From DASVXQ01 sp046727955 (GTDB taxonomy: Bacteria > Actinomycetota > CALGFH01), in assembly GCA_046727955.1 (NCBI GenBank), contig JBKPDO010000010.1, positions 1-64,000 on the forward strand: DNA of 64,000 bases, given 5' to 3'. Positions within the stretch are counted from its first letter, which is position 1; each line of letters starts with the position of its first letter. This document shows positions 1-8,637 of the stretch, in pieces. Position numbers and translations under genes: made by a program. The notes beneath the pieces are model-generated. The model was not told the DNA's origin and ran no database searches. It was given only the letters and a program-made list of their open reading frames with translations.

Positions 1-2738
1 GCGCCGGGCGCACCGTACGGCTGGCGCGATGCGGCGTAGGGGCCGGGCGGACCCTCCTGCGCCGGGGCGCGGAGCCCGGGGCCGCGGGGCACGCCCGCCG
101 GCTGCGACTGGTACCCGCGAGGGTCAGGCTGGCCGGGTTGCGGCTGGCGCTCGCGCGCGAACGGCGGCTGCTGCCTCGCCTGGGCGGCCGGCGCCTCCTG
201 AGCGGCGGGCTCACCGGCAACGGCGGGCTCACCGGCAACGGCGGGCTCACCGGCAGCGGCGGGCTCTTGGCTGGCGGGCTCACCGGCAACGGCGGGCTCA
301 CCGGCAACGGCGGGCTCACCGGCAACGGCGGGCTCTTGGCTGGCGGGCTCGCGGGCCGCCGGCTCCTGGCCGGCGGGCGACGCCTCGTCATCCGTGGGGT
401 GCTGCGGTCCGTGGCGACGCAGCGGCAGGTAGCTCGCGGCGCCGGGGGTCTCGAACCAGTCCGACCGCGCCTGCTCGAAGATCGGCAGCCGGTCGCCGCC
501 CGCCGGGCGCCCACCGGCCTCCGCGGCGGCCGGCGCCGACGAGGGTGGAGGCGGAGGTTGCGCCGGCGAGAAGTCCGCCTCCAGGGGGGCGCCGGGTGGC
601 ATCATGCCCGCTCCGGGCGGAGCGGACGGACCGGGCCCGCCGGCGGCCGACGGGCGCGTCGGGAGAGGCGGACGGCCAGCGGCTGGGGGAGGCGTCATCG
701 CCCCCGGCGAGGGCGGCGGTGGGGACACCGTCGCCGCCAGGGGCGCGTCGGGATCCACCGGAGGCATCGGCGCGCTCTCCGGGCCGACCGGCGGGAGCTC
801 GGGCCGCCTGGCGGCGAGCTCGCTCTCCTGTTCCACCGACCAGGTCAGCAGCGTGCTCGGGACGAGCACCAGCGCGGTCACGCCCCCGTACCAGGAGTGG
901 CGCAGCTGCACCCGGATGCCGTAGCGCTGCGCCAGCCGGCCGACCACGAAAAGACCCAGCATGCGCGACACCGCGAAGTCGACCTCCGGCGGGTTGGCCA
1001 GGCGCTCGTTGGCCTCCAGCAGCTCCTCGTCGCTCATGCCGAGGCCGCGGTCCTCGACCTCCACCACACAGCCGGTCGCGGCGGGCTGACCGGCGACCCG
1101 CACGGTGGTCCCCGGCGGCGAGAACGCGCTGGCGTTCTCCAGCAGCTCGGCGAGCAGGTGGATGATGTCGGCCACCCCGTGGCCGAGCACGCCGACGTCA
1201 TCGATCGGCAGCAGCTCGACCCGCTGGTAGTCCTCGACCTCTGCCACGGCGCCGCGCACCACTTGGGACAGAGGGACCGGCTCGGACCAGCGCCGCGGCG
1301 GCTCGGCGCCGGACAGCACGATCAGGTCCTCGGCGTTGCGCCGCATGCGGGTGGCCAGGTGGTCCAGCTTGAAGAGGTTCTCGAGGGCCTCGGGATCGGC
1401 CTCGTCGCGCTCCAGCTCGTCGATCAGCTCGAGCTGCCGGTCGACCAGGCGCTGCGAGCGGCGCGCCAGGTTCAGGAACATGCCGCCGATCGACTTGCGC
1501 AGGGCGGCCTGCTCCGCGGCGGTCCGGACGGCCACCTGGTGGACGGCGTTGAACGCCTCGGCCACCCGGCCGATCTCGTCCCGCGAGCGCACCGGCACCC
1601 CGTTGGCCTCGGACAGCGATTCGATGGACAGGTCGTCGATGGCGGCGTCGCTGCGCTGCAGCCGCTCGACCACGCCAGGGAGGTGCTGCTCCGCCACGTC
1701 GCGCGCGGTCCGCTCGAGCAGGTACAGCGGCTGGGCCATGGAGCGGGCCAGCAGCAGCGACAGGCCAATCGCCAGCACCACGACCACGATCATGATGAGG
1801 GTGGTCACGACCGTCTGGCGCACGGCCGCGTTGCGCGCCGAGGTGGCGGCGTCGGCCACGTCGCCGGCCACCCGCAGCTCCACGTTGTGCATCCTCTGGA
1901 TCTTCTGCGACTGGACGTTCAGCCAGACGGTCGGGTCGAGGTTCGGCGGCGCCTCCGGACCGGCCAGGGCCGCCTGGCGCATCACCTCGGCCAGCGAGGA
2001 GATAGGCGCGCCGCCGACGGTGCGCTCGAAGAAGCTGTCCTGCGCGCGGCTGGCGGTGCTCTGGAAGCGCGCCACCGACGCGTCCTCCTCGCCGACCAGG
2101 GTGGCGAACCGCTGGTAGTCACCGGACACGAACTGCTTCCTGAGCAGGGCGGTGAGCAGCACGCCGGTGCTCTGCGAGGCGGCCTCCTTGGCGCGCGAGA
2201 TCTCCACCAGCGCGGCGATGTCAGCCTTGACGTTCTCGCTGCCGCGCTCGACGCCGATGTCGGCGATGACCGCCTGGAGGCTCTGCAGCATCTCGCCGTA
2301 GAAGTTGATGACCCGCGACACCGGGATGTCCTCGCCGTCGAGCGAGTTGCGCCAGCTCTCCAGCTCGCCGACGCGGCGAAGGACGTCATCCAGGTCGGAG
2401 CGCAGCCGCTCGGAGTAGTCCGAGAGACGGAGCCCGGCCACGTTGGAGCGCAGCGCGACCACCTCGCGGTCGACCCTCCCCCGGGAGTCCACCATCTCCT
2501 GCTGGAAGCGCTTCTGCTTGCTGGCCACGAAGCCGCTGGAGGTCGCCCGCTCCTGCTGCAGCTTGTCGGCGACCTCAGTCAGCCGCACGGCAAGCCCGGT
2601 GAGCCGGTTCAGCCGGTCCGCGGCCGCCCGGTTGGCGACGCTGGCGCCAACCTGGAGCGAGGCGAAGACGAGCAGCGCCGCCAGTGGCAGCACCAGGATG
2701 ACGCCCAACTTCGACCGGATTTGTAGGTTGCGCAACAT
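1..2738 (-). CDS. CvnA-type sensor histidine kinase with nitrate/nitrite-sensing (NIT) domain, 3' end off window
   Basis: Membrane sensor protein of the actinobacterial conservon type. From the ATG: a first membrane helix (about residues 12-30), a long periplasmic helical NIT-like sensor region (about 40-310), a second helix (about 312-332), HAMP, a dimerisation segment (NLARRSQRLVDRQLELID, the pattern seen in CvnA kinases), then a HATPase domain with N-box LLENASAFSPP and DRGLGM. From about residue 635 the protein becomes a Pro/Ala/Gln-rich tail with hexapeptide repeats that continues past the window edge, so at least 912 residues. In conservons this gene is followed by roadblock, DUF742 and GTPase genes; they would lie outside the window on this strand. 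The phosphotransfer function of such kinases is uncertain; the ligand is unknown. Confidence 0.85.
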   Translation of the reverse strand, partial: MLRNLQIRSKLGVILVLPLAALLVFASLQVGASVANRAAADRLNRLTGLAVRLTEVADKLQQERATSSGFVASKQKRFQQEMVDSRGRVDREVVALRSNVAGLRLSDYSERLRSDLDDVLRRVGELESWRNSLDGEDIPVSRVINFYGEMLQSLQAVIADIGVERGSENVKADIAALVEISRAKEAASQSTGVLLTALLRKQFVSGDYQRFATLVGEEDASVARFQSTASRAQDSFFERTVGGAPISSLAEVMRQAALAGPEAPPNLDPTVWLNVQSQKIQRMHNVELRVAGDVADAATSARNAAVRQTVVTTLIMIVVVVLAIGLSLLLARSMAQPLYLLERTARDVAEQHLPGVVERLQRSDAAIDDLSIESLSEANGVPVRSRDEIGRVAEAFNAVHQVAVRTAAEQAALRKSIGGMFLNLARRSQRLVDRQLELIDELERDEADPEALENLFKLDHLATRMRRNAEDLIVLSGAEPPRRWSEPVPLSQVVRGAVAEVEDYQRVELLPIDDVGVLGHGVADIIHLLAELLENASAFSPPGTTVRVAGQPAATGCVVEVEDRGLGMSDEELLEANERLANPPEVDFAVSRMLGLFVVGRLAQRYGIRVQLRHSWYGGVTALVLVPSTLLTWSVEQESELAARRPELPPVGPESAPMPPVDPDAPLAATVSPPPPSPGAMTPPPAAGRPPLPTRPSAAGGPGPSAPPGAGMMPPGAPLEADFSPAQPPPPPSSAPAAAEAGGRPAGGDRLPIFEQARSDWFETPGAASYLPLRRHGPQHPTDDEASPAGQEPAAREPASQEPAVAGEPAVAGEPAVAGEPASQEPAAAGEPAVAGEPAVAGEPAAQEAPAAQARQQPPFARERQPQPGQPDPRGYQSQPAGVPRGPGLRAPAQEGPPGPYAASRQPYGAPG
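204..355. repeat. 18-bp tandem repeats encoding VAGEPA in the kinase tail
   Basis: About eight head-to-tail copies of an 18-bp unit (plus-strand GGCGGGCTCACCGGCAAC, with CTCTTGGCT variants) lie in frame in the C-terminal tail of the NIT kinase. The minus strand reads VAGEPA repeatedly, with SQEPA variants. Because the unit is a multiple of three, gain or loss of copies would alter tail length without a frameshift. Confidence 0.9.
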
Positions 2739-2919
2739 GACCGGCTCCTAGGGCTCGCAAATATGGGCCTGGCAGCCGAGCCACCAAGCCGTCAACCGCC
2801 GCGAAAGATCAATTGATCGTGGAAACGTAACCGGTTCGCCAGACCGTCGCAAAGCACGGACAAACGCGCTAAGTAGCTGAATCGTCCGTTCATTGCCACC
2901 TCACCCCCCAGCCGTGGCC
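2739..2919. other. Intergenic gap between NIT kinase and binding-protein gene
   Basis: About 180 bases of distinctly lower GC than the flanks, containing the 12-bp palindrome GATCAATTGATC near 2807-2818. It must hold the promoter of the downstream minus-strand NIT kinase, but I could not pick a convincing -35/-10 pair. No RNA gene was recognised. Confidence 0.4.
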
Positions 2920-4140
2920 CTAACCCTGGCTTCCCCAGGCAGGCTTGGGGAACACGATGTCGTCCGAGTTGGCCGCCGGCCGCGGCATCACGATCTTGGA
3001 CGTGCCGCCCTGCCATTGCGCCAGGATGAACGCCTGCTGCGGGGCACCCGTCTCGTCCCACGACAGCGGCCCGAGGATGGTCTGCACGGTGTTGTTGTGC
3101 AGCCAGTCGGCCAGCCGGCCCTGGTCCAGCGAGCCGACCGCCTCCACGCCCGCCTGCAGCACCTGGGCGGCGGCGAACGCGTCGGCCGCGTCCTCCGGCG
3201 GCTCGCCACCGTACTTGGACTGGTACGCCTGCACGAACTGCTGGTTGAGCGGGTAGTTGGCGTCGGGGCTCCAGCTCACCGCGTAGAAGATGCCGGCGGT
3301 GTTGGCCGCGCCGATGGCCTTGGCGTACTGGTCGCCGTTGGAGGGGGCCGAGACCTGGAACAGCACCTTGGGGTTGTAGCCGATCTTGATGAGCGAGCGC
3401 ACCAGGCCGACGCCGTCCTCGTAGACCGCGCCGTGGGCGATCAGATCGGGATTGCGCGACTTGATGTCGTTGGCGATGCTGTCGAAGTCCGTGGTTTCGG
3501 CCGGGTAGACCTTGCTGTAAACGGTCTTGATGCCGATGGCCTCGAGCAGCTTGCGCACGCTGTCGATGACTGGCTGGGCGAAGGGGTTGTCCTGGGTCGG
3601 GTAGGCGGCGGTCTTGGGACGCCGGCTCGCGGGCAGCGACGCCACGTACTGGGCGAACAGATCGGCCTGGTGCGCGGCGACCGCCGGCTGGGCGAAGAAG
3701 AGGCGCTTGAAGCCGCGGCCGAACATCTTCGGCGAGGCGCACGAGGGGCAGACGTAGACCGTCCCATTCTTCTCGGCCACCGCCGACGCGGGGATGTTCA
3801 GCAGTGACGAGAAGGTGCCGAGCAGCAGGTCGACCTTGTCCTGGGCGATCAGCCGGTTGTAGTCGGACACCACCGTCTTCTCCTGGCTGGCGTCGTCGAC
3901 GATCTTGAGCTCGACCTGCCGCCGGAGCAGCCCGCCGTTGCCGTTGATCATGTCCTGCCAGATGGTGTAGCCGCGCTGGGATGCCACGCCCGGCTGCGAC
4001 ATGTCCCCGGTGATCGGCAGCGAGGCGCCGATCACGATCGGCCGGGTGTCGCCGCCCCCGCCGCCGTCGCTCGAGCAGCCCGCCGCCACCAGCGCCAGGG
4101 CCGCGGTGGACGCGGCCAGCCAGCGTCGCATCTTCGGCAT
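2920..4140 (-). CDS. ABC-transporter substrate-binding lipoprotein, LivK/Peripla_BP_6 family
   Basis: Extracytoplasmic amino-acid/amide-type binding lipoprotein. The chosen ATG is preceded at 9 nt by GAGGGG; it gives MPKMRRW, a hydrophobic signal and lipobox VAAGC with the modified Cys at residue 22. The mature part opens with PIVIGASLPITGDMS and follows the periplasmic-binding-protein type I fold throughout (about 406 residues, normal length). Other in-frame starts lie 9 bases either side. No permease or ATPase genes are adjacent, so it is an orphan; it could serve a transporter encoded elsewhere or act as a sensory binding protein. Ligand unknown; branched-chain amino acids, amides or urea are typical. 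Confidence 0.85.
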   Translation of the reverse strand: MPKMRRWLAASTAALALVAAGCSSDGGGGGDTRPIVIGASLPITGDMSQPGVASQRGYTIWQDMINGNGGLLRRQVELKIVDDASQEKTVVSDYNRLIAQDKVDLLLGTFSSLLNIPASAVAEKNGTVYVCPSCASPKMFGRGFKRLFFAQPAVAAHQADLFAQYVASLPASRRPKTAAYPTQDNPFAQPVIDSVRKLLEAIGIKTVYSKVYPAETTDFDSIANDIKSRNPDLIAHGAVYEDGVGLVRSLIKIGYNPKVLFQVSAPSNGDQYAKAIGAANTAGIFYAVSWSPDANYPLNQQFVQAYQSKYGGEPPEDAADAFAAAQVLQAGVEAVGSLDQGRLADWLHNNTVQTILGPLSWDETGAPQQAFILAQWQGGTSKIVMPRPAANSDDIVFPKPAWGSQG

Positions 4141-4250
4141 CCTGTCCATCCCCTCGAATCGGCCACGGATTCCGCTCGCTGGCCTAACCCGCTCCGGCTG
4201 CGCAGTGCGCGGTAGCCGGGCCAGCCATCCACGTGGCGCTGCGGGGAGAG

Positions 4251-4280
4251 AATCTAGGCTAGCCCTGGTGCAGCCGGCAA
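4251..4280 (-). promoter_or_regulatory. Candidate promoter of the binding-protein gene
   Basis: On the minus strand TTGCCG (4280-4275) is followed after 18 bases by TAGATT (4256-4251), with an AT-rich stretch (4288-4318) immediately upstream that could be an UP element. This predicts a leader of roughly 100 bases. Read by eye only. Confidence 0.35.
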
Positions 4281-4324
4281 TACTCAACCAAGTCGAATAA
4301 TTCTGTTATTAGGGTGATAGCGGG

Positions 4325-5758
4325 CTAACCAGACGTCGGCGTTACCACCTGATACGACGAGCCCACGGTCAGGACGAGGGCGTCCGAGGGCACGCCCTTC
4401 TGGTCCGCGCCGGCGCGGACCAGCCTGACCTGCTTGCCGAGCAGGAGCCCGAGCAGGTCCGCCTGCTGCTGCAGCGCTGGCGGGTAGGCGAGCGTCGAGC
4501 CGTCGCCGGTCGGCTTGGAGGCGTTGCCGGTCTGGACCACCTGCAGGCCGTACCGGCGCAGGCCCTCGGCGGCCCGGCCGGCCGCGCCAGGGACGCCGCC
4601 GCCGTTGAGCACCACCAGGCGGATGTCGCGCAGGCTCACACCCTTGCCGGCGGGCAGGCCGACGGGAGGGAGCTGCGCGGCGTCGTCGGCGACCGCCTTC
4701 AGGAGGATGGACGCCTCGGGCGCCGCCCTGACGTAGTCGACGCCGTTGCTGGGGTCGATGCCGGCGTCGAAGCTGGGAAGCAGCCGCATATCGACCGACT
4801 CCGAGTCCAGCCTGCCGATGCGCCGCAGCAACGAGATCGCCTCGCTCGTCTTCAGGGTGTTATCGGTCTTGACGTGCTCGGACACCATGTTGGCGACGCT
4901 CACCAGCTTCGGCAGGTTCAACAGGCTGCCCTTGGACGACATCTTGCCCATCAGCGCGCGGAGGAACTGCTGCTGGCGCCCGATGCGGCCGAAGTCGGAG
5001 TCGATGTGCCTGGCGCGCACGAAGGCAAGCGCCTGGACGCCGTTCATGTTCTGGCAGCCCGGCGGCATGTGGAGGTTGGCGAAGCTGTCGTCCAACCGGT
5101 GCCCGGTTTCGTTGCACAGCCGCACCCCGCCGAGCGCGTCGACGACCTCGAGGAAGCCGGCGAAGTCGATCTCGGCGAAGTGGTTGACCGGCACGTGAAG
5201 ATTGTCCTCGACGGTCTTGACCAGCAGGTCGGGCCCGCCGTAGGCGTAGGCGGCGTTGATCTTGTCCTGGCCGTGGCCCGGGATGCTGACCTTGAGGTCG
5301 CGCGGGATCGAGATCATCACGGCCCTTTTCTGGCCCGGGCTGACGTGCACCAGGATGATCGTGTCGGTGCGCTGGCCAGCCACCGGGCGGGTGGCGGCGC
5401 GGTTGAGGTCCTGCTGCGACAGCCCGGCGCGCGAGTCGGAGCCGACCACCAGGAAGGTGGTCGGCCTGCCGGCGCTGGTGGGCACGAGGTTCTGGACCGC
5501 CTGCGCGCCCCTGCTGACCACCCGGTTGACGTACCGCCAGCCGGCGAAAAGCCCGCCGAGCGCCACCACCAGCACCAGCACCAGACCGGTCAGCAGCACG
5601 CGCCGCAGTCTGCGGTGGCGCCGCGGGCCGGGCCCTGGAGAGGGGTCGACCGGCGCGACCGGCAGGCCGCCCGGCGGTCGGTTGCTGTGCACCGCGCGGC
5701 CGAGTGCTTCGAGGTTATCCCACCGGTCGCCGGGGACGGTGGTCTTCCGATCGGACAC
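4325..5758 (-). CDS. LCP (LytR-CpsA-Psr) family cell-wall glycopolymer transferase with LytR_C domain
   Basis: LCP enzymes attach undecaprenyl-pyrophosphate-linked glycopolymers to peptidoglycan on the outer face of the membrane. Here a cytoplasmic Pro-rich tail (1-50) precedes one membrane helix (about 53-73), then the LCP catalytic domain with VVGSDSRAGL, DTIILVHV and SIPRDLKVSIPG including the conserved Asp and Arg residues, and finally a LytR_C domain (VVLNGGGVPGAAGRAAEGLRR). Length 477 residues is normal. The GTG start has GGGGAG 8 nt upstream. It is divergent from the histidine kinase that follows; that kinase is a possible but unproven regulator. Confidence 0.92.
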   Translation of the reverse strand: MSDRKTTVPGDRWDNLEALGRAVHSNRPPGGLPVAPVDPSPGPGPRRHRRLRRVLLTGLVLVLVVALGGLFAGWRYVNRVVSRGAQAVQNLVPTSAGRPTTFLVVGSDSRAGLSQQDLNRAATRPVAGQRTDTIILVHVSPGQKRAVMISIPRDLKVSIPGHGQDKINAAYAYGGPDLLVKTVEDNLHVPVNHFAEIDFAGFLEVVDALGGVRLCNETGHRLDDSFANLHMPPGCQNMNGVQALAFVRARHIDSDFGRIGRQQQFLRALMGKMSSKGSLLNLPKLVSVANMVSEHVKTDNTLKTSEAISLLRRIGRLDSESVDMRLLPSFDAGIDPSNGVDYVRAAPEASILLKAVADDAAQLPPVGLPAGKGVSLRDIRLVVLNGGGVPGAAGRAAEGLRRYGLQVVQTGNASKPTGDGSTLAYPPALQQQADLLGLLLGKQVRLVRAGADQKGVPSDALVLTVGSSYQVVTPTSG

Positions 5759-5961
5759 GTGAGCGCTCCCCGGTGGGACGGCCGCGACGCCGGTCCTGTT
5801 GCCCGTCGCAGCGTGTGACCATGGATCGAGAAGATCAAACCGAGCCTAGCATGAGAGTTCTTTTTTGGATCCCACCAGAGCCGAACGATAACGGCTCGAG
5901 ACCTACGCGTTAGGACATTAGTTGGTTCCCCCTATCCTCGGATGAGATGATCAGCTACAGC

Positions 5962-5989
5962 TTGTCCGTCTGCCTGATACGGATATGAG
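5962..5989 (+). promoter_or_regulatory. Candidate promoter, possibly giving a leaderless histidine-kinase mRNA
   Basis: TTGTCC (5962-5967), a 16-base spacer and TATGAG (5984-5989) lie so close to the gene that transcription would begin at about the second in-frame ATG (5994). No Shine-Dalgarno sequence precedes either ATG. Leaderless transcripts are common in actinobacteria. Confidence 0.3.
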
Positions 5990-7676
5990 ACCAATGGTGG
6001 GTCGCAGGCTCCTGGGCATCCCGCCGAGCCAGGGTGGGAGCAGTCCGCTCTACCTCTACATGACGGCCGTCTCGGTAGCGGGCCTCGTCGTTCTCATCTA
6101 CGCGGTGGTTCGCGCCGTGCCCGCCACCCACCACGCTTCGGCGGCCTTCTGGCTGCTCGCGGTCCTGGTCCTGGTCCTGCAGGCAACGCCGATCTCGGTG
6201 GAGCCGTGGGTGGGCGGCGTCGTCAGCACCTCGTTCCCGTTCGCGCTGGCCATGCTGCTCGGCTGGGGCGCGTACCCGGCGACGGTGGTCAACGGGCTGG
6301 GCGCCGCGCTCGGCGCCGCCCGGCTGCGCCAGCCGCCGAGGAAGCTCTGGTTCAACGTCGGCCAGCAAGTCCTCATGATCGCCGCGGCCGGCGCCGTCTA
6401 CGGCCCGCTCGACGCCGGCCGCCCGTTCGATTTCACCAGCTATCAGCTACTGAGCTTTGCCGTGGCCGGGACGGTGGCGGCGGTCGTCAACACCTCGCTG
6501 ATCCGCATCGGCTTTGCCCTCGACCGGCAGCGCCCGGTCACGACCACGCCTCGCAGCCGCTTCGACGCCTGGCTGTACCCGGTCGAGCTGAGCATGGGCC
6601 TGGTGGTGCTGCTCGTCGCACAGCACGTCCCGTGGCTGCTGGTGGTGCTCGCGCCGGCCTCGATCATCCCCATCTACGTAGCCGCGCGGGCTGCGCTGGA
6701 GGCGCACGCGCGGCGTGCCGACGCGGAGGCGGCGCGTACCGTGGCCGAGGCCGCGCGCAGCGAGGCGGAGGCCGCCAGGGTCGCGGCCGAGCAGGTGGCC
6801 AGCGAGCACGCCCGCCTGATCCACGCCAGCAACAGGCTGATCCGGCGCCTTGAGGAGGTCGACCGGCACAAGGACGAGATGCTGGCGGCGGTCACCCACG
6901 AGCTGCGCACGCCGGCGTCCAGCATCCTCGGGGTTGTCCGCACCCTGGGCCAGGCAGGCGACCGTCTCAGCCCCGAGCAGCACCAGCAGTTCCTGGGCCT
7001 GGTCCTGGAGCAGGCCGAGCAGCTCGACGAGCTCATCAGCCAGCTCCTGCTCGCCGCCAAGCTGCAGCAGCCCCAGTTCGTCGCCGACCCGACCACACGC
7101 GAGCTGGCGGACCTTGCCGAGCTGGCCCGCCGGGCGGGGCAGCTCGCCACCCTCACCTACCCGGACCGTCCGGTCGAGGTCGACGCCGACGACCAGCTGC
7201 CGGTGCAGGTCGATCGCAAGGTGGTCGCGCAGATCCTCGGCAACCTAGTCGGCAACGCCGCCACGCACACTCCGCCGGGCACGCCGATCGTGCTGGAGGC
7301 GGGACGCCGCGGGAGCCTCGCGGTGGTCGCGGTCGAGGACCGCGGACCGGGCGTGCCACCCCAGGAGCGTACCCGCGTCTTCGAGCGGTTCACGCAGCTC
7401 AACGGCACCGAGACGGCTCACAAGGGCGGCGTCGGGCTGGGTCTGTATATCGCGCGCCAGCTCGCGCGCGCCCAGGGCGGCGAGGTGCTGGCGGTCGACC
7501 CGGTCGCCGAGGGCGGCGCCCGCTTCGAGCTGCGCCTGCCGGTGCTCGAGGCAGGCGCCGCCGACGAGCCGCCGGCCACCAAGCCGGCCACCAAGCCGGC
7601 CACCAAGCCGGCCACCAAGCCGGCCACCAAGCCGGCGACCGCGGCCAAGCCGCCGGCCGACGCCGCCACGCCCTGA
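5985..7676 (+). CDS. Membrane-bound sensor histidine kinase with multi-helix N-terminal sensor
   Basis: Full HisKA kinase. Residues 22-235 form about six membrane helices containing FPFALAMLLGWGAYP and LWFNVGQQVLMIAAAG; 235-290 is an Ala/Glu-rich coiled coil; the H-box VTHELRTP places the phospho-acceptor at His305; then N-box (GNLVGNAATHTPP), DRGPGVP and GVGLGLYIARQLA complete a canonical ATPase domain. The tail is five PATK repeats. No response regulator is adjacent. The same membrane domain recurs in the degenerate kinase at 53.8-55.4 kb. An ATG three codons downstream is the alternative start and fits a leaderless transcript better. Confidence 0.88.
   Translation: MRPMVGRRLLGIPPSQGGSSPLYLYMTAVSVAGLVVLIYAVVRAVPATHHASAAFWLLAVLVLVLQATPISVEPWVGGVVSTSFPFALAMLLGWGAYPATVVNGLGAALGAARLRQPPRKLWFNVGQQVLMIAAAGAVYGPLDAGRPFDFTSYQLLSFAVAGTVAAVVNTSLIRIGFALDRQRPVTTTPRSRFDAWLYPVELSMGLVVLLVAQHVPWLLVVLAPASIIPIYVAARAALEAHARRADAEAARTVAEAARSEAEAARVAAEQVASEHARLIHASNRLIRRLEEVDRHKDEMLAAVTHELRTPASSILGVVRTLGQAGDRLSPEQHQQFLGLVLEQAEQLDELISQLLLAAKLQQPQFVADPTTRELADLAELARRAGQLATLTYPDRPVEVDADDQLPVQVDRKVVAQILGNLVGNAATHTPPGTPIVLEAGRRGSLAVVAVEDRGPGVPPQERTRVFERFTQLNGTETAHKGGVGLGLYIARQLARAQGGEVLAVDPVAEGGARFELRLPVLEAGAADEPPATKPATKPATKPATKPATKPATAAKPPADAATP
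7572..7631. repeat. Five 12-bp tandem repeats (PATK) at the kinase C-terminus
   Basis: CCGGCCACCAAG is repeated five times exactly, coding PATK units, followed by a sixth degenerate copy. In frame, basic and proline-rich; resembles histone-H1-like or cell-wall-associated tails but no function can be assigned. Confidence 0.92.
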
Positions 7677-7720
7677 TCAGCTATGCCGCCTGAAGGACCG
7701 GGGACTAACGCTCGGCTGTG

Positions 7721-8566
7721 CTACTCACCCCCGAGGGTGGAGGGGCCTCGCTCTTGAGTCCCCCGGACCCCCTCGGTGCGGGGAGCCTCGCCGGCGGGGC
7801 GCCGGCGTTCTCGCGCCAGCCGGCGGTGACGCTGGAGGGTGCGCAGGGTGCCGAGGCCGTAGACCACCGACCGGCGGAAGTTCACCGAGCTCGCCTCGGT
7901 GAAATAGCGCGTCGGCACGGGGATCTCGCCGATGCGGAAGCCGGCCAGCACGACCTGGGAGACCAGCTCCTGGTCGAAGACGAAGTCGTTGGAGTTGGCG
8001 TGGTAGTCGATCGCCTCGAGCAGCTTGCGGGAGTATGCCCGGTAGCCGGAGTGGTACTCGGACAGGTCGAGCCCGAAGGCGCGGTTCTCCAGCACCGTGA
8101 GGAAGCGGTTGGCCACGAACTTCCAGCGCGGCATGCCGCCGGCCAGCGGGTCGCCGAGCAGCCGGCTGCCGAGCATCATGTCCGCCCTGCCCTCGACGAT
8201 CGGGGCGATCAGGTCGGGGATGCGGGTGGCGTCGTACTGGTAGTCCGGGTGGAGCATGACCACCACGTCGGCTCCCTCGGCCAGGGCGGTGTCGTAGCAG
8301 GTCTTCTGGTTGCCGCCGTAGCCGAGGTTCTGGCGGTGAACGACCACCTGGAGGTCGAGGAGCTCGGCGACCGCGACGGTGTCGTCCCGCGACAGGTCGT
8401 CGACCAGGATCACGTGGTCGACCACTTCGGAGGGGATCTCGCGGTAGGTGCGGACCAGCGTGCGCGCCGCGTTGTAGGCGGGCATTACCACGATGACCTT
8501 GGGTCGCTGCGATGGTGGCTGCATGAATTCGGCCTGTCCTACGGGGCTCGGTCCGGCTGTGGGCAT
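7721..8566 (-). CDS. Family 2 glycosyltransferase, dolichyl/polyprenyl-phosphate sugar synthase-like
   Basis: Predicted cytoplasmic GT-A enzyme that transfers a sugar from a nucleotide donor to polyprenyl phosphate. It starts VIVVMPAYNAARTL, with the DD nucleotide-binding site in ILVDDLSRDDT and acceptor-side Asp in MLHPDYQYDA; HSGYRAYSRKLLE and the catalytic-loop region follow. It lacks C-terminal membrane helices (281 residues), like soluble DPM1-type enzymes. It lies 71 bp downstream of the GT-C gene on the same strand, suggesting the lipid-linked sugar made here feeds that enzyme. An in-frame ATG at 8524 is an equally possible start. Confidence 0.85.
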   Translation of the reverse strand: MPTAGPSPVGQAEFMQPPSQRPKVIVVMPAYNAARTLVRTYREIPSEVVDHVILVDDLSRDDTVAVAELLDLQVVVHRQNLGYGGNQKTCYDTALAEGADVVVMLHPDYQYDATRIPDLIAPIVEGRADMMLGSRLLGDPLAGGMPRWKFVANRFLTVLENRAFGLDLSEYHSGYRAYSRKLLEAIDYHANSNDFVFDQELVSQVVLAGFRIGEIPVPTRYFTEASSVNFRRSVVYGLGTLRTLQRHRRLARERRRPAGEAPRTEGVRGTQERGPSTLGGE

Positions 8567-8637
8567 TGCGACGACGAACGCCCCGGATAGTAGTCAATCA
8601 AACCCGTACCGGGCGAGATCGGCTAGTGGCGCAGGCC

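Noticed and set aside
138..2726. An 862-codon open frame on the plus strand
   Set aside because: It is antisense to the NIT-domain kinase, whose protein has clear family motifs; long opposite-strand frames are expected at this GC content. The same applies to long frames opposite metH (38533-41196), aconitase (55886-58114) and the glycosyltransferases.
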